Shown: positions 47,093-57,056, numbered from the stretch's first letter. The stretch: 64,000 bases of DNA from Pseudomonas syringae (GCF_021606685.1 NZ_WKCB01000022.1:1-64000), one strand, 5' to 3'. Numbers and translations: made by a program. The notes: a model not told the origin generated them from the sequence alone.

Positions 47093-48396
47093 CCCAACGA
47101 ACCCTTGGCGAATGGCTCGCCTACCTTGAGCAGTTGCATCCGTCCGCCATCGACATGGGCCTGGAGCGCTCGCAACAGGTAGCGGCCCGCCTTGGGTTGG
47201 GGCGGCCGGCACCGCGCGTGATCACGGTGACCGGCACCAACGGCAAAGGCTCTACCTGCGCCTTTGTCGCTGCGCTGCTGCAAGCCCAAGGGCTCAAGGT
47301 GGGCGTGTACAGCTCGCCGCACCTGCTGCGCTACAACGAGCGGGTGCAACTCAATGGCGTCGAAGCCACTGATGAGCAACTCTGCGAAGCCTTTGCCGCA
47401 CTGGATGCCGGCCGCGGCGAAATTTCCCTGACGTACTTCGAGATGGGCACCCTGGCGGCGTTCTGGCTGTTCGAGCGTGCGCAACTGGATGTGGTGGTTC
47501 TGGAAGTGGGCCTGGGTGGGCGCCTGGACACGGTCAACGTGGTGGATGCCGACCTGGCGCTGGTGACCAGCATTGGCGTGGATCATGCCGACTACCTGGG
47601 GGACACCCGCGAATCCGTGGCCTTTGAAAAGGCCGGAATCTTCCGCCAAGGCAAGCCTGCACTCTGTGGGGATCTGGACCCGCCGCAACCCTTGCTGGAC
47701 AAGGTGCGCGAGTTAGGTTGCGAATTCTTCCTGCGGGGCCGCGAATTCACGCTTGAGATCGGTGATCAGCATTGGCAGTGGCGCGGGCGTGATGCGCGTG
47801 GCCAGCTCGTAGAGCTGCGTGACCTGCCGCTGTTGAACTTGCCGATGGAAAACGCGGCGCTCGCGCTGCAGGCCTATCTGCTACTGGATCTGCCATGGAG
47901 TGCCGAGCAGATTGCCGCGACCTTGCTGGCAACCCGCGTAGTGGGGCGTCTGGATCGTCGTGAGTTCGAATGGCAAGGCAAGCGCTTGAACCTGCTGCTG
48001 GACGTGGGGCACAACCCGCATGCGGCCGAGTACTTGGCCAAACGCCTGGCACGCACGCCGCCAATCGGTAGGCGCCTTGCGGTGTTCGGTTTGCTTGCTG
48101 ACAAGGACCTGGATGGCGTTGTCGCGCCGTTACTGGGCAGTGTCCAGGCCTGGGCAGTCGCGCCGCTGGATACGCCGCGCAGTCGGCCGGCGGCTGAGTT
48201 GCAACTGGCCTTGCAGAACCTTGGTGCGTGCGTGACGTCGTATGCAAGCGTGACGGCGGCCCTCGAGGCGCAGTGTGCGGTGGCAACGGCCGAAGACGAG
48301 ATTCTGTTGTTCGGATCATTTTATTGTGTTGCCGAGGCGCTTGAGTGGTTGGCCCGGCGCTCCACGGAGGAAGCTGCACATGGCATTACTGGATAG
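47089..48396 (+). CDS. folC: Dihydrofolate/folylpolyglutamate synthase
   Basis: A 435-residue Mur-ligase-fold enzyme that adds glutamate to dihydropteroate and tetrahydrofolate. P-loop TGTNGKGST (residues about 45-53), [12 protein letters not shown] and the conserved DVGHNPHA near residue 303 are seen. It overlaps accD by 4 bases and the dedD-like gene by 17 bases, so the three genes form a tight operon. Confidence 0.96.
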   Translation: MTQRTLGEWLAYLEQLHPSAIDMGLERSQQVAARLGLGRPAPRVITVTGTNGKGSTCAFVAALLQAQGLKVGVYSSPHLLRYNERVQLNGVEATDEQLCEAFAALDAGRGEISLTYFEMGTLAAFWLFERAQLDVVVLEVGLGGRLDTVNVVDADLALVTSIGVDHADYLGDTRESVAFEKAGIFRQGKPALCGDLDPPQPLLDKVRELGCEFFLRGREFTLEIGDQHWQWRGRDARGQLVELRDLPLLNLPMENAALALQAYLLLDLPWSAEQIAATLLATRVVGRLDRREFEWQGKRLNLLLDVGHNPHAAEYLAKRLARTPPIGRRLAVFGLLADKDLDGVVAPLLGSVQAWAVAPLDTPRSRPAAELQLALQNLGACVTSYASVTAALEAQCAVATAEDEILLFGSFYCVAEALEWLARRSTEEAAHGITG

Positions 48397-49042
48397 CGCA
48401 TACAAGCAGCGAATGGTCGGAGCCCTGGTTCTGGTGGCGCTCGCGGTGATTTTTCTGCCGATGCTGTTTTCCCGCCAGGACGAACAGCGCCAGGTAGTGG
48501 TTGAAGCCCCTGCGGCGCCGCAGGCACCGGCGGTGCCTCAGGTGCAGGTTGAGCCGGTGGTGGTGCCCGAGCCGCAGGCCTTGCCTGAAGAAGAGCCGGT
48601 GCCAAGCGAAGATGAGGTGGCGGCGCAGCAAGCCCCGTCGATGCCGGTGCAGCCAAGTGTGCCGGTGGTCAAGCCGGCTCCGGCGGCGCCTGTAGCGGCC
48701 GCCAAGCCTGCCGCGCCTGTGCCTGCTGCCAAGCCGATCGCGCCCCAGCCTGCCGCACCGGGCAAGCCGGACGTGGGTCAGAGCCGTATCGACCCCAATG
48801 GCCTGCCGATCAGTTGGTCGATCCAGGTGGCTAGCCTGGGCAATCGCGAAGGCGCCGACGCCCTGCAGAAAAAGCTGCGTAGCCAGGGTTACAACGCCTA
48901 TATCCGCAGTGCCGACGGCAAGAATCGGGTATTTATCGGGCCGCTGATCGAGCGCGCCGAGGCAGACCGCCTGCGGGACTTGCTGGATCGCCAACAGAAC
49001 CTCAAGGGGTTCGTGACCCGGTTCCAGCCTGAGCGCGGCTAA
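48380..49042 (+). CDS. dedD: DedD-like SPOR-domain cell-division protein
   Basis: A 220-residue inner-membrane protein: short cytoplasmic start, one span (MVGALVLVALAVIFLPMLF, residues 11-29), a Pro/Ala-rich periplasmic linker, and a C-terminal SPOR domain (ISWSIQVASLGNREGADAL ... NAYIRS) that binds denuded septal peptidoglycan. The ATG at 48380 lies inside folC and follows GGAGGAAGC. The gene order folC-dedD-cvpA-purF is conserved in gamma-proteobacteria. Confidence 0.92.
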   Translation: MALLDSAYKQRMVGALVLVALAVIFLPMLFSRQDEQRQVVVEAPAAPQAPAVPQVQVEPVVVPEPQALPEEEPVPSEDEVAAQQAPSMPVQPSVPVVKPAPAAPVAAAKPAAPVPAAKPIAPQPAAPGKPDVGQSRIDPNGLPISWSIQVASLGNREGADALQKKLRSQGYNAYIRSADGKNRVFIGPLIERAEADRLRDLLDRQQNLKGFVTRFQPERG

Positions 49043-49061
49043 GTAGGGCGACGCGGTCAAA

Positions 49062-49152
49062 ATGTGGGAGGGGGCTTGCCCCCGATAGCGGTGGGTCAGT
49101 CAGCACATCTGATACTGTTCCAGCGCCATCGGGAGCAAGCCCCCTCCCACAT
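49062..49152. repeat. REP pair (REPIN)
   Basis: Inverted ATGTGGGAGGGGGCTTGCCCCCGAT copies between dedD and cvpA. Confidence 0.85.
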
Positions 49153-49286
49153 TGGTTTTGCGGTGGGGGTTGAAATAGGCCTGGTTCGTCACAAACTATT
49201 GATTTGCAAAGCGCCGTCAATCACCGCTTACCGATAGCCCGACGCTCTGCTAAAATGCGCCGCCTTATCCGTCCGTAGGCTCAAAC

Positions 49287-49844
49287 GTGCCATTTACCTG
49301 GGTTGATTGGGCGATTGTTGCAATCGTCGCCATCTCCGCTTTGATCAGTCTTAGCCGCGGCTTCGTAAAAGAAGCACTGTCGTTGCTGACCTGGATCATC
49401 GCAGGAGTCGTAGCCTGGATGTTCGGTGGTTCACTGTCTGTCTACCTGGCCGGATACATCGAGACACCTTCGGCTCGCGTCATCGCGGGCTGCGCCATCA
49501 TGTTCATCGCCACGCTGCTGGTGGGGGCAATGGTCAATTATCTTATTGGCGAGTTGATACGTGTCACCGGCCTCTCCGGGACCGATCGATTTCTCGGCAT
49601 GGCCTTCGGCGCCGCACGGGGTGCGTTGCTGGTGGTTGTGGCGGTCGGGCTGTTAAGCCTGGGGCCGGTACAGCAGGATTCGTGGTGGCAGGAGTCGGTA
49701 CTCGTGCCAAAATTTCTATTGGTTGCAGATTGGTCCAAAAACCTCATTTTGGGGTGGAGCAGTCAGTGGCTGGCCAGCGGAATCAGCGTACCCGCTGATC
49801 TTCCGTTCAAGGAACACCTCTTACCGGCCAAAACGCCTCAGTAA
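49287..49844 (+). CDS. cvpA: CvpA family membrane protein
   Basis: A 185-residue inner-membrane protein with about four spans and the family start VDWAIVAIVAISALISLSRGF. CvpA was named for colicin V production in E. coli and is tied to envelope homeostasis; its molecular role is not settled. It starts with GTG at 49287 after CCGTAGG. purF follows after 41 bp. Confidence 0.92.
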   Translation: MPFTWVDWAIVAIVAISALISLSRGFVKEALSLLTWIIAGVVAWMFGGSLSVYLAGYIETPSARVIAGCAIMFIATLLVGAMVNYLIGELIRVTGLSGTDRFLGMAFGAARGALLVVVAVGLLSLGPVQQDSWWQESVLVPKFLLVADWSKNLILGWSSQWLASGISVPADLPFKEHLLPAKTPQ

Positions 49845-49885
49845 GCAGTGTTCAGTCAAGATTCATTAAGTAGGGGTTGCGTCGC

Positions 49886-51391
49886 ATGTGTGGCATCGTC
49901 GGTATCGTCGGTAAGTCGAACGTCAATCAGGCGCTGTATGACGCGCTAACCGTCCTCCAGCACCGCGGCCAGGATGCTGCCGGTATTGTGACCAGCCACG
50001 ACGGCCGGTTATTCCTGCGCAAGGACAATGGCCTGGTTCGTGACGTGTTCCATCAGCGTCACATGCAGCGCCTGGTCGGGCATATGGGTATTGGCCATGT
50101 GCGTTACCCAACTGCCGGTAGCTCGACTTCGGCCGAAGCTCAGCCGTTTTACGTCAACTCGCCTTACGGCATCACCCTGGCGCACAACGGTAACCTGACC
50201 AACGTTGAGCAACTGGCCAAGGAGATTTACGAATCTGACCTGCGCCACGTCAACACCAGTTCCGACTCGGAAGTATTGCTCAACGTGTTTGCGCACGAGC
50301 TGGCCCAGCGCGGCAAGCTGCAACCGACCGAAGAAGACGTGTTCGCGGCGGTGATCGACGTGCACAACCGTTGCGTCGGTGGTTACGCCGTCGTGGCGAT
50401 GATCACCGGTTACGGCATCGTTGGTTTCCGCGACCCGCATGGTATCCGTCCGATTGTGTTCGGCCAGCGTCACACCGACGAAGGCGTCGAGTACATGATT
50501 GCGTCCGAGAGCGTGTCCCTGGACGTGCTGGGCTTCACACTGATCCGCGACTTGGCGCCAGGCGAAGCGGTGTACATCACCGAAGACGGCAAGCTGCACA
50601 CCCGCCAGTGCGCCGTGGCGCCGAAACTCACCCCGTGCATCTTCGAACACGTTTACCTGGCGCGTCCGGATTCGATCATCGACGGCGTTTCGGTGTACAA
50701 GGCGCGCCTGCGCATGGGTGAGAAACTCGCCGAGAAGATCCTGCGCGAGCGTCCGGAACACGACATCGACGTGGTGATCCCGATCCCGGATACCAGCCGT
50801 ACCGCTGCGCTGGAACTGGCCAACCACCTGGGCGTCAAGTTCCGCGAAGGCTTCGTGAAGAACCGCTACATCGGTCGTACGTTCATCATGCCCGGCCAGG
50901 CTGCGCGCAAGAAGTCGGTGCGCCAGAAGCTCAACGCCATCGAGCTGGAGTTCCGCGGCAAGAACGTGATGCTGGTGGACGACTCCATCGTGCGTGGCAC
51001 CACCTGCAAGCAGATCATCCAGATGGCGCGTGAAGCCGGTGCGAAGAACGTGTACTTCTGTTCCGCCGCGCCTGCCGTGCGTTACCCGAACGTGTACGGT
51101 ATCGACATGCCGAGCGCCCATGAGCTGATCGCCCACAACCGTTCGACCCAGGACGTTGCGGACCTGATCGGTGCCGACTGGCTGATCTACCAGGACCTGC
51201 CGGACCTGATCGAGGCGGTTGGCGGCGGCAAGATCAAGATCGCCGAGTTCGACTGCGCCGTGTTCGACGGCAAGTACGTGACCGGCGATGTCGACGAGGC
51301 CTACCTGAACAAGATTGAGCAGGCGCGTAATGACTCCTCGAAGGTCAAGACCCAGGCGGTCAGCGCGATCATCGATCTGTACAACAACTGA
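49886..51391 (+). CDS. purF: Amidophosphoribosyltransferase
   Basis: The 501-residue first enzyme of purine synthesis, making phosphoribosylamine from PRPP and glutamine. The N-terminal nucleophile Cys2 follows the initiator Met directly (MCGIVGIVG), with no propeptide, as in E. coli. The PRPP-binding loop is [15 protein letters not shown] at 49886 is required by the Cys2 position. A terminator follows. Confidence 0.97.
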   Translation: MCGIVGIVGKSNVNQALYDALTVLQHRGQDAAGIVTSHDGRLFLRKDNGLVRDVFHQRHMQRLVGHMGIGHVRYPTAGSSTSAEAQPFYVNSPYGITLAHNGNLTNVEQLAKEIYESDLRHVNTSSDSEVLLNVFAHELAQRGKLQPTEEDVFAAVIDVHNRCVGGYAVVAMITGYGIVGFRDPHGIRPIVFGQRHTDEGVEYMIASESVSLDVLGFTLIRDLAPGEAVYITEDGKLHTRQCAVAPKLTPCIFEHVYLARPDSIIDGVSVYKARLRMGEKLAEKILRERPEHDIDVVIPIPDTSRTAALELANHLGVKFREGFVKNRYIGRTFIMPGQAARKKSVRQKLNAIELEFRGKNVMLVDDSIVRGTTCKQIIQMAREAGAKNVYFCSAAPAVRYPNVYGIDMPSAHELIAHNRSTQDVADLIGADWLIYQDLPDLIEAVGGGKIKIAEFDCAVFDGKYVTGDVDEAYLNKIEQARNDSSKVKTQAVSAIIDLYNN

Positions 51392-51398
51392 GTAAACA

Positions 51399-51421
51399 CC
51401 GGCCCTGAGGGGCCGGTTTTG
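51399..51421 (+). terminator. Terminator after purF
   Basis: CCGGCCC-TGA-GGGGCCGG stem followed by TTTTG, eight bases past the stop. Confidence 0.88.
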
Positions 51422-51456
51422 TATCTTAAATAAAGCTTTGAGTAAGGAGTCGCAGC

Positions 51457-52668
51457 ATGAGTCAGGAATGGGATGCCGGTCGGTTGGACAGCGACCTCGA
51501 TGGCGTAGCTTTCGATACCCTGGCTGTGCGCGCCGGCCAGCACCGCACGCCGGAAGGCGAACACGGTGACCCGATGTTCTTCACCTCCAGCTATGTGTTT
51601 CGCACCGCTGCCGACGCTGCTGCGCGCTTTGCCGGTGAAGTCCCGGGCAACGTGTATTCGCGCTACACCAACCCGACCGTGCGTGCCTTCGAAGAACGTA
51701 TCGCGGCCCTGGAAGGCGCAGAGCAGGCCGTGGCTACGGCTACTGGCATGGCCGCGATCCTCGCGGTGGTGATGAGCCTGTGCAGTGCGGGCGACCACGT
51801 GCTGGTATCGCGCAGTGTGTTCGGTTCGACCATCAGCCTGTTCGAGAAATACTTCAAGCGCTTCGGTATCGAAGTCGACTACGTGCCGCTGGCGGACCTG
51901 TCCGGCTGGGATGCGGCGATCAAGGCCAACACCAGGTTGCTGTTTGTCGAGTCGCCGTCCAACCCGCTCGCGGAGCTGGTGGATATCACGGCGTTGTCCG
52001 AGGTGGCGCACGCCAAGGGCGCGATGCTGGTGGTCGACAACTGCTTCTGCACCCCAGCCCTGCAGCAGCCGCTGAAACTGGGTGCGGATATTGTCGTGCA
52101 CTCGGCGACCAAGTTCATCGACGGCCAGGGCCGTTGCATGGGCGGCGTAGTGGCAGGCGCAAGCGAGCAAATGAAAGAAGTGGTGGGCTTCCTGCGCACC
52201 GCTGGCCCGACCCTGAGCCCCTTCAATGCCTGGATTTTCCTCAAGGGCCTGGAAACCCTCAGCCTGCGGATGAAAGCCCATTGCGCCAACGCCCAGGCCC
52301 TGGCCGAGTGGCTGGAGCAGCAGGATGGTATTGAGAAGGTGCATTACGCCGGCCTCAAGAGCCATCCGCAGCACGCATTGGCCCAGCGCCAGCAGCGTGG
52401 GTTCGGGGCCGTGGTGAGTTTTGAAGTGAAGGGTGGCAAAGAGGGCGCCTGGCGCTTTATCGACGCCACGCGCCTGATCTCCATCACCGCCAACCTGGGT
52501 GACAGCAAGACCACCATTACTCACCCGAGCACCACGTCCCATGGGCGCCTGGCGCCACAGGAGCGTGAAGCGGCCGGCATCCGCGACAGCCTTATCCGCA
52601 TCGCGGTGGGCCTCGAAGATGTGGCCGATTTGCAGGCTGACCTGGCTCGCGGGTTGGCGGCCTTGTGA
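51457..52668 (+). CDS. metZ: O-succinylhomoserine sulfhydrylase
   Basis: A 403-residue PLP enzyme of the Cys/Met metabolism family that makes homocysteine from O-succinylhomoserine and sulfide. The PLP Lys is in [11 protein letters not shown] (near residue 220); YSRYTNPT and ATATGMAAI mark the family. Location after purF fits metZ in Pseudomonas. Its stop overlaps a possible GTG start of the following SDR gene. Confidence 0.93.
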   Translation: MSQEWDAGRLDSDLDGVAFDTLAVRAGQHRTPEGEHGDPMFFTSSYVFRTAADAAARFAGEVPGNVYSRYTNPTVRAFEERIAALEGAEQAVATATGMAAILAVVMSLCSAGDHVLVSRSVFGSTISLFEKYFKRFGIEVDYVPLADLSGWDAAIKANTRLLFVESPSNPLAELVDITALSEVAHAKGAMLVVDNCFCTPALQQPLKLGADIVVHSATKFIDGQGRCMGGVVAGASEQMKEVVGFLRTAGPTLSPFNAWIFLKGLETLSLRMKAHCANAQALAEWLEQQDGIEKVHYAGLKSHPQHALAQRQQRGFGAVVSFEVKGGKEGAWRFIDATRLISITANLGDSKTTITHPSTTSHGRLAPQEREAAGIRDSLIRIAVGLEDVADLQADLARGLAAL

Positions 52669-53444
52669 TCGAGTGGTCCATGGAAGCTGCAGCCGCCAGT
52701 AACGGGCGTGTCGCGCTGGTGACTGGCGCGGCGCGGGGCATCGGCCTCGGGATTGCCGCGTGGCTGATCAGTGAAGGCTGGCAGGTGGTGCTGACCGACC
52801 TGGACCGCGAACGCGGGTCCAAGGTGTCCAAGGTGCTCGGTGAAAACGCCTGGTTTATCAGTATGGACGTGGCCGACGAGAAGCAGGTTGCCCAGGCCGT
52901 CGCTGAGGTGCTCGGGCAGTTCGGGCGCCTGGATGGGTTGGTGTGTAACGCTGCGGTGGCCGATCCGCGCAACACCACCCTGGAAAGCCTCGACCTGGCC
53001 TACTGGAATCGTGTGTTGGCGGTGAACCTCAGCGGGCCTATGTTGCTGGCCAAGCACTGTGCGCCGTACCTGCGCGCCCACGGCGGGGCGATCGTCAACC
53101 TGGCGTCGACCCGGGCCCGTCAATCGGAGCCGGACACCGAAGCCTACGCGGCGAGCAAGGGCGGCGTGCTGGCCCTGACTCACGCGTTGGCGATCAGCCT
53201 TGGGCCGGAGGTGCGGGTCAATGCCGTCAGTCCGGGTTGGATCGACGCGCGTGATCCTGCCGCGCGGCGTGCCGAGCCTTTGACCGATGCTGATCATGCC
53301 CAGCACCCGGCTGGACGGGTGGGCACGGTAGAGGATGTGGCGGCGATGGTGGCGTGGTTGTTGTCGCGTCAGGCGGGGTTCGTCACCGGGCAAGAGTTCG
53401 TGGTGGACGGTGGCATGAGCAAGAAGATGATTTACAGCGAGTAG
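52665..53444 (+). CDS. Short-chain dehydrogenase/reductase
   Basis: A 259-residue SDR with [17 protein letters not shown], catalytic Ser in NLASTRA and YAASKGG. GTG at 52665 overlaps the metZ stop; ATG at 52680 is the alternative and gives 254 residues. It is coupled to metZ, a conserved Pseudomonas pairing, but its substrate is unknown. Confidence 0.85.
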   Translation: MIEWSMEAAAASNGRVALVTGAARGIGLGIAAWLISEGWQVVLTDLDRERGSKVSKVLGENAWFISMDVADEKQVAQAVAEVLGQFGRLDGLVCNAAVADPRNTTLESLDLAYWNRVLAVNLSGPMLLAKHCAPYLRAHGGAIVNLASTRARQSEPDTEAYAASKGGVLALTHALAISLGPEVRVNAVSPGWIDARDPAARRAEPLTDADHAQHPAGRVGTVEDVAAMVAWLLSRQAGFVTGQEFVVDGGMSKKMIYSE

Positions 53445-53551
53445 GGCCGGCGGCCGTCTTGAAGCAATTTTGTCTTTTTCAGAAAAACTTCAAGCAGGCT
53501 ATTGACTTAGGTCCGTTACCTGCGTAAATTTCGCGGCCTCAACGAAGCAAA

Positions 53552-53627
53552 GGGTGATTAGCTCAGCTGGGAGAGCATCTGCCTTACAAGCAGAGGGTCG
53601 GCGGTTCGATCCCGTCATCACCCACCA
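53552..53627 (+). tRNA. tRNA-Val (TAC)
   Basis: 76-nt cloverleaf; anticodon stem TCTGC/GCAGA with loop CTTACAA gives TAC. CCA is encoded. A promoter-like AT-rich stretch lies upstream (53500-53530). Confidence 0.97.
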
Positions 53628-53682
53628 CTTCTTGAGAGTTTTGCCCTGGGGCAAGACGCAACGTTAAAGGTTGCACCGACGC

Positions 53683-53759
53683 GCAGCGGTAGTTCAGTCG
53701 GTTAGAATACCGGCCTGTCACGCCGGGGGTCGCGGGTTCGAGTCCCGTCCGCTGCGCCA
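53683..53759 (+). tRNA. tRNA-Asp (GTC)
   Basis: 77-nt cloverleaf; anticodon stem CCGGC/GCCGG with loop CTGTCAC gives GTC. CCA encoded as GCCA end. Confidence 0.97.
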
Positions 53760-53865
53760 TATTTTCCAGGTTCGATTTGTCGGGCTTGAGATTGAACAGC
53801 CAAGGCTGAGCGATCAGGTGTTAAAAGACGGTTGAGGGTGTTGTGCTCAGCCGGTCAAGCGATAC

Positions 53866-53942
53866 GCAGCGGTAGTTCAGTCGGTTAGAATACCGGCCTG
53901 TCACGCCGGGGGTCGCGGGTTCGAGTCCCGTCCGCTGCGCCA
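53866..53942 (+). tRNA. tRNA-Asp (GTC), second copy
   Basis: Identical to the copy at 53683, in the same direction, 106 bp further on. Confidence 0.97.
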
Positions 53943-54014
53943 TATCTGCATCAAGGCCCACTGAACGCCTTGAAGCACAAAGAAAGCCTCTGGCTACTTT
54001 GATCCGATAGCAAA

Positions 54015-54045
54015 GACCCTGGTCGAAAGACCGGGGTTTTTTGTG
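54015..54045 (+). terminator. Terminator of tRNA cluster
   Basis: CCCTGGTC-GAAA-GACCGGGG stem with one T-G pair and a TTTTTTG tail, 70 nt after the last tRNA-Asp. Confidence 0.88.
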
Positions 54046-54083
54046 TCTGCGATTTGACCTCGATCCTGCCGCGGTCCAAAAAA

Positions 54084-54175
54084 ATGTGAGAGCGGGCTTG
54101 CTCGCGAATACGGTCTATCAGTCGCTGGAAACATTGACTGACGCACCGTGTTCGCAAGCAAGCCCGCTCCCACCG
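54084..54175. repeat. REP pair (REPIN)
   Basis: Inverted ATGTGAGAGCGGGCTTGCTCGCGAA copies, GCGGGC subtype, between the tRNA cluster and the convergent oxidase gene. Confidence 0.83.
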
Positions 54176-54185
54176 TTGCGTTGGC

Positions 54186-55469
54186 TCAGAACCCCAACTT
54201 ATCCCGCAGCCCGTAATACCAGGCGCCCAGGGCTGCGAACGGTGTGCGCAGCAGTTGCCCACCCGGGAACGGGTAGTGCGGCAGGTCGGCAAATGCATCA
54301 AAACGCTCTGCCTGGCCCCTCAGCGCCTCTGCCAGTACCTTGCCTGCCAGGTGCGTGTATGTCACCCCGTGGCCACTGCAGCCTTGCGAATAATAGATGT
54401 TGTCGCCCAGGCGGCCTACTTGCGGCAAGCGCGACAGAGTCAGCAGGAAGTTACCCGTCCAGGCGTAGTCAATTTTGACGTCTTTTAGTTGCGGGAAGGC
54501 CTTGAGCATCTTGGGACGGATGATCGCCTCGATATTGGCCGGGTCGCGCGCGCCATACACCACGCCGCCGCCGAAGATCAGGCGCTTGTCGCTGGTGAGG
54601 CGGTAGTAGTCGAGCAGGTAGTTGCAGTCCTCGACGCAGTAATCCTGCGGCAGCAGCGTCCTGGCCAGTTCATCGCCCAGCGGCGCAGTGGTGATCACCT
54701 GCGTGCCGCATGGCATCGACTTGGCTGCCAGCTCCGGCACCAGATTCCCCAGGTAGGCATTGCCCGCCACGATGATGAACTTGGCCCTGACCTTGCCCTC
54801 GGCCGTATGCACCACCGGGTTTGCCCCGCGCTCGATGCGCACCGCCGCCGACTGCTCGTAGATCGTGCCGCCCAGCGACTCCACGGCCGCTGCTTCGCCC
54901 AGTGCCAGGTTGAGCGGGTGGATATGCCCGCCGCTCATGTCCAGCAGGCCGCCAACATAGTTGTCACAGGCCACCACCTCGCGGATGCGGCGTTCGTCCA
55001 GCAGCTCCAGTTGCGTGTGGCCGTAGCGCTCCCACAGGCGCTTCTGCGACTCCAGGTGGCCCATGTGCTTGCTGTTGAGTGCGGCAAACACGCCGCCGTC
55101 CTTCAAGTCGCACTGGATCTGGTACTTGGCGACCCGTTCGCGAATGATCCTGCCGCCCTCAAATGCCATCTGCCCGAGCAACTGTGCCTGCTGGGGGCCG
55201 ACACTGCGCTCAATCACATCGATGTCACGGCTATAGCTGTTGACGATCTGCCCGCCATTTCGCCCGGACGCACCAAAGCCCACCTTCGCGGCTTCCAGGA
55301 CCGTCACGCGAAAACCGTTCTCCAGCAGAAACAGCGCGCTGGAGAGGCCGGTATAGCCGGCACCGATCACGCACACATCGGTTTCGACCTCGCCTTGCAG
55401 TACGGGGCGTGGCGGAACTGCGTTCGCGGAAGCGGCGTAATACGACTGGGGGTAGGGGGTGTTCGCCAT
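54186..55469 (-). CDS. FAD-dependent amine oxidase, PuuB/OrdL type
   Basis: A 427-residue flavoprotein of the DAO family with the FAD motif VCVIGAGYTGLSSALFLLENG near residue 31 and late GCSGHGVTYTHLAGK. Closest in pattern to gamma-glutamylputrescine oxidase (PuuB) and related OrdL proteins used in polyamine breakdown. The start MANTPYPQSYY matches the family. No other putrescine genes flank it, so the substrate is tentative. Confidence 0.82.
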   Translation of the reverse strand: MANTPYPQSYYAASANAVPPRPVLQGEVETDVCVIGAGYTGLSSALFLLENGFRVTVLEAAKVGFGASGRNGGQIVNSYSRDIDVIERSVGPQQAQLLGQMAFEGGRIIRERVAKYQIQCDLKDGGVFAALNSKHMGHLESQKRLWERYGHTQLELLDERRIREVVACDNYVGGLLDMSGGHIHPLNLALGEAAAVESLGGTIYEQSAAVRIERGANPVVHTAEGKVRAKFIIVAGNAYLGNLVPELAAKSMPCGTQVITTAPLGDELARTLLPQDYCVEDCNYLLDYYRLTSDKRLIFGGGVVYGARDPANIEAIIRPKMLKAFPQLKDVKIDYAWTGNFLLTLSRLPQVGRLGDNIYYSQGCSGHGVTYTHLAGKVLAEALRGQAERFDAFADLPHYPFPGGQLLRTPFAALGAWYYGLRDKLGF

Positions 55470-55653
55470 CCTGGAACCTCTGTTTTATATTTTTTACGAG
55501 TGCCCTGATCCTACCTGAGTTGAAAATCGCCTGCCAGCCACCCGAGAAATGCGGATGTGCTGGCCGCAAATAAAAAATTCGCATATTCATAGGGTTAGCT
55601 GCAAAAAAGATGTTGACACCCCTCCGGAATTCCGTAAAATGCCGCCTCACAGC

Positions 55654-55730
55654 AGGCACGTAGCTCAGTTGGTTAGAGCACCACCTTGACATGGTGGGGG
55701 TCGTTGGTTCGAGTCCAATCGCGCCTACCA
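55654..55730 (+). tRNA. tRNA-Val (GAC) with altered acceptor stem
   Basis: 77-nt cloverleaf; loop TTGACAT gives anticodon GAC. The acceptor stem AGGCACG pairs with CGCGCCT except A5 opposite C68. The 3' half is repeated at 57710-57771, so the downstream end of this gene was probably rewritten by an integrating element. Confidence 0.93.
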
Positions 55731-55743
55731 AACAAAATCCGCT
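55682..55743 (+). repeat. attL-like copy of tRNA-Val 3' half
   Basis: 62-nt segment running from the anticodon arm to 13 bases past the CCA end; it recurs at 57710-57771 with six mismatches (56 of 62 identical). This is the classic footprint of integration at a tRNA gene. Confidence 0.75.
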
Positions 55744-55759
55744 CTGCTGGGCGGTCTAG

Positions 55760-55790
55760 AAGGGCTCACCGAAAGGTGGGCCCTTTTTTG
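55760..55790 (+). terminator. Terminator after tRNA-Val
   Basis: AAGGGCTCACC-GAAA-GGTGGGCCCTT stem (one T-G pair, bulge-free) followed by TTTTG. Confidence 0.85.
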
Positions 55791-55801
55791 TTGTCTGCGA
55801 T

Positions 55802-56038
55802 TTGCAAAACTTTTGCAAAACTCCCACCTCAGAACGCCAATTCGGCGCCCGAGCCGCCGTACAAGGTTTTTCCTGTCGTTGGCAGGCTTGCCTGACGTGC
55901 TTGCTGGTCGGGTCAAAACGGCATCGCGAAGTGCCGGAACATCTGGGCCAGCTGCCATGCGCCGGGTATGGCCGGCGCGAACACCGCCTGGAGGATCTGC
56001 TGAAGCATTACCGTCTGGCTGGTGGGGTGATGTCATGA
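55802..56038 (+). CDS. Phage-like ORF remnant 1
   Basis: Up to 78 residues; the convincing part is the second half (REVPEHLGQLPCAGYGRREHRLEDLLKHYRLAGG), which reads as real protein, with a Cys-rich stretch before it. Its end overlaps the next frame by four bases (ATGA), as in tightly packed phage operons. The true start is uncertain and the gene may be truncated. Function not recognised. Confidence 0.4.
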   Translation: MQNFCKTPTSERQFGARAAVQGFSCRWQACLTCLLVGSKRHREVPEHLGQLPCAGYGRREHRLEDLLKHYRLAGGVMS

Positions 56039-56205
56039 CGCCCGGTCAGGTCTTCGCGGCGATGCGGCTGTCAATGGCTGTCGCCGCCTGCGGTGATTCC
56101 GGATCTGCCCAGCGACGCGCGCCAACCACCCGCGCCGCTATGGTGCTCTCCGAACTGTTCGAGCAGGCTGACAAAAAGAACGCGAGGGCTGGCGGTTGCG
56201 TATGA
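56035..56205 (+). CDS. Phage-like ORF remnant 2
   Basis: A 56-residue frame (MTPGQVFAAMRLSMAVAAC ... LSELFEQADKK), overlapping both neighbours by ATGA. The serial overlap pattern suggests a surviving piece of a phage or island operon between the two tRNA-Val copies. Confidence 0.4.
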   Translation: MTPGQVFAAMRLSMAVAACGDSGSAQRRAPTTRAAMVLSELFEQADKKNARAGGCV

Positions 56206-56300
56206 CCGATCCCGAATGGTTGGGCTGCCGTGTGAGCGCAGTTACGACTCGATGCGCCGCTTTTCTCACATTCAAAAGCCTAAAGACTGCTACCGATTAA
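56202..56300 (+). CDS. Phage-like ORF remnant 3, truncated
   Basis: A 32-residue frame starting MTDPEWLGCRVSAV, again coupled by ATGA to the frame before. It stops after the sequence changes to low GC near 56260, suggesting the original gene was cut by a deletion joining it to the wzz-like region. Confidence 0.35.
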   Translation: MTDPEWLGCRVSAVTTRCAAFLTFKSLKTATD

Positions 56301-56962
56301 GGTTTTGAATCACTCTCATGCTTAGAGACTAAAAGGCGGAGGTGAACAAAAAAGCAACCCAGTAAAAACCCAAATATTAAGCCGATTGCTGAAAATGAAA
56401 CTAGACTTTTGTTATTTGTAATCTGTAGTTCATGCAAGGGGTTGAATGCTTTTATATTACTGTCATGGTCAATATTTGGAAGGTTTAGAAGTACCGCTTC
56501 CTCATTTGCGCTATCTAATGCTGACTGCAAACGCTTTTCAGCAAGTTCTTTGGTTTTGGCCGTTGCTGCTGCTAGATAAATAAGGTTTTTTTCGTATGTG
56601 CTCGTCTTTGGCTCTGTCTCTTTCAAAGAAATAGACTTGGCAGCCATAATTCCCATGGCGGTGTAGAACATGTCATTTTGAATTGAGTTGTATAAGTTGT
56701 TTTCGAGGCTTGAAGCCTGAAGTTTTTCCAAGGTGTCGTCAGGCTTGACTTCTTTGTATAAGCTATAAAGAGACGACCTGGTAATGTAGGTGCTCGCAGT
56801 CCAGCTCTCTGGTGTGAGTGCATAGATAAAAAACGATAATATTAAGACGGAAATGGTTGTATATGTTATTAGTGATTTATTGGACCACAAATTTTTTGCA
56901 ATGGTAACGAGGTCCATCTCTTCATCGGCATAGCGGGTCTTCTGGTTGGATAAATTGATCAC
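56297..56962 (-). CDS. Wzz-like chain-length determinant protein, short
   Basis: A 221-residue inner-membrane protein of the Wzz/polysaccharide co-polymerase type: cytoplasmic start with DLVTIAKNLWSNKSLI, span 1 (about residues 33-52), a periplasmic helical region, and span 2 (about 186-208, FSAIGLIFGFLLGCFF). Usual Wzz proteins are 320-370 residues, so the periplasmic part is much shortened. GC is low. GTG start at 56962 follows AAAGGAC. A Fur-box-like sequence lies about 72 bp upstream. It is bracketed by the tRNA-Val repeats, so it looks like cargo of a mobile element and may alter O-antigen length. Confidence 0.72.
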   Translation of the reverse strand: MINLSNQKTRYADEEMDLVTIAKNLWSNKSLITYTTISVLILSFFIYALTPESWTASTYITRSSLYSLYKEVKPDDTLEKLQASSLENNLYNSIQNDMFYTAMGIMAAKSISLKETEPKTSTYEKNLIYLAAATAKTKELAEKRLQSALDSANEEAVLLNLPNIDHDSNIKAFNPLHELQITNNKSLVSFSAIGLIFGFLLGCFFVHLRLLVSKHESDSKP

Positions 56963-57033
56963 GAATAAGTCCTTTTAATAACGTTTTCGAATTGTAAACA
57001 AAAAACCATGGAAATGCACTTTGTATCAGGTTT

Positions 57034-57056
57034 CAAAAATGATAATCATTTGTATT
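57034..57056 (-). promoter_or_regulatory. Fur-box-like sequence
   Basis: AAAAATGATAATCATTTGT matches 14 of 19 positions of the Fur consensus GATAATGATAATCATTATC, with the central AATGATAATCATT complete. It lies upstream of the minus-strand wzz-like gene (start 56962). Iron control is inferred. Confidence 0.55.
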
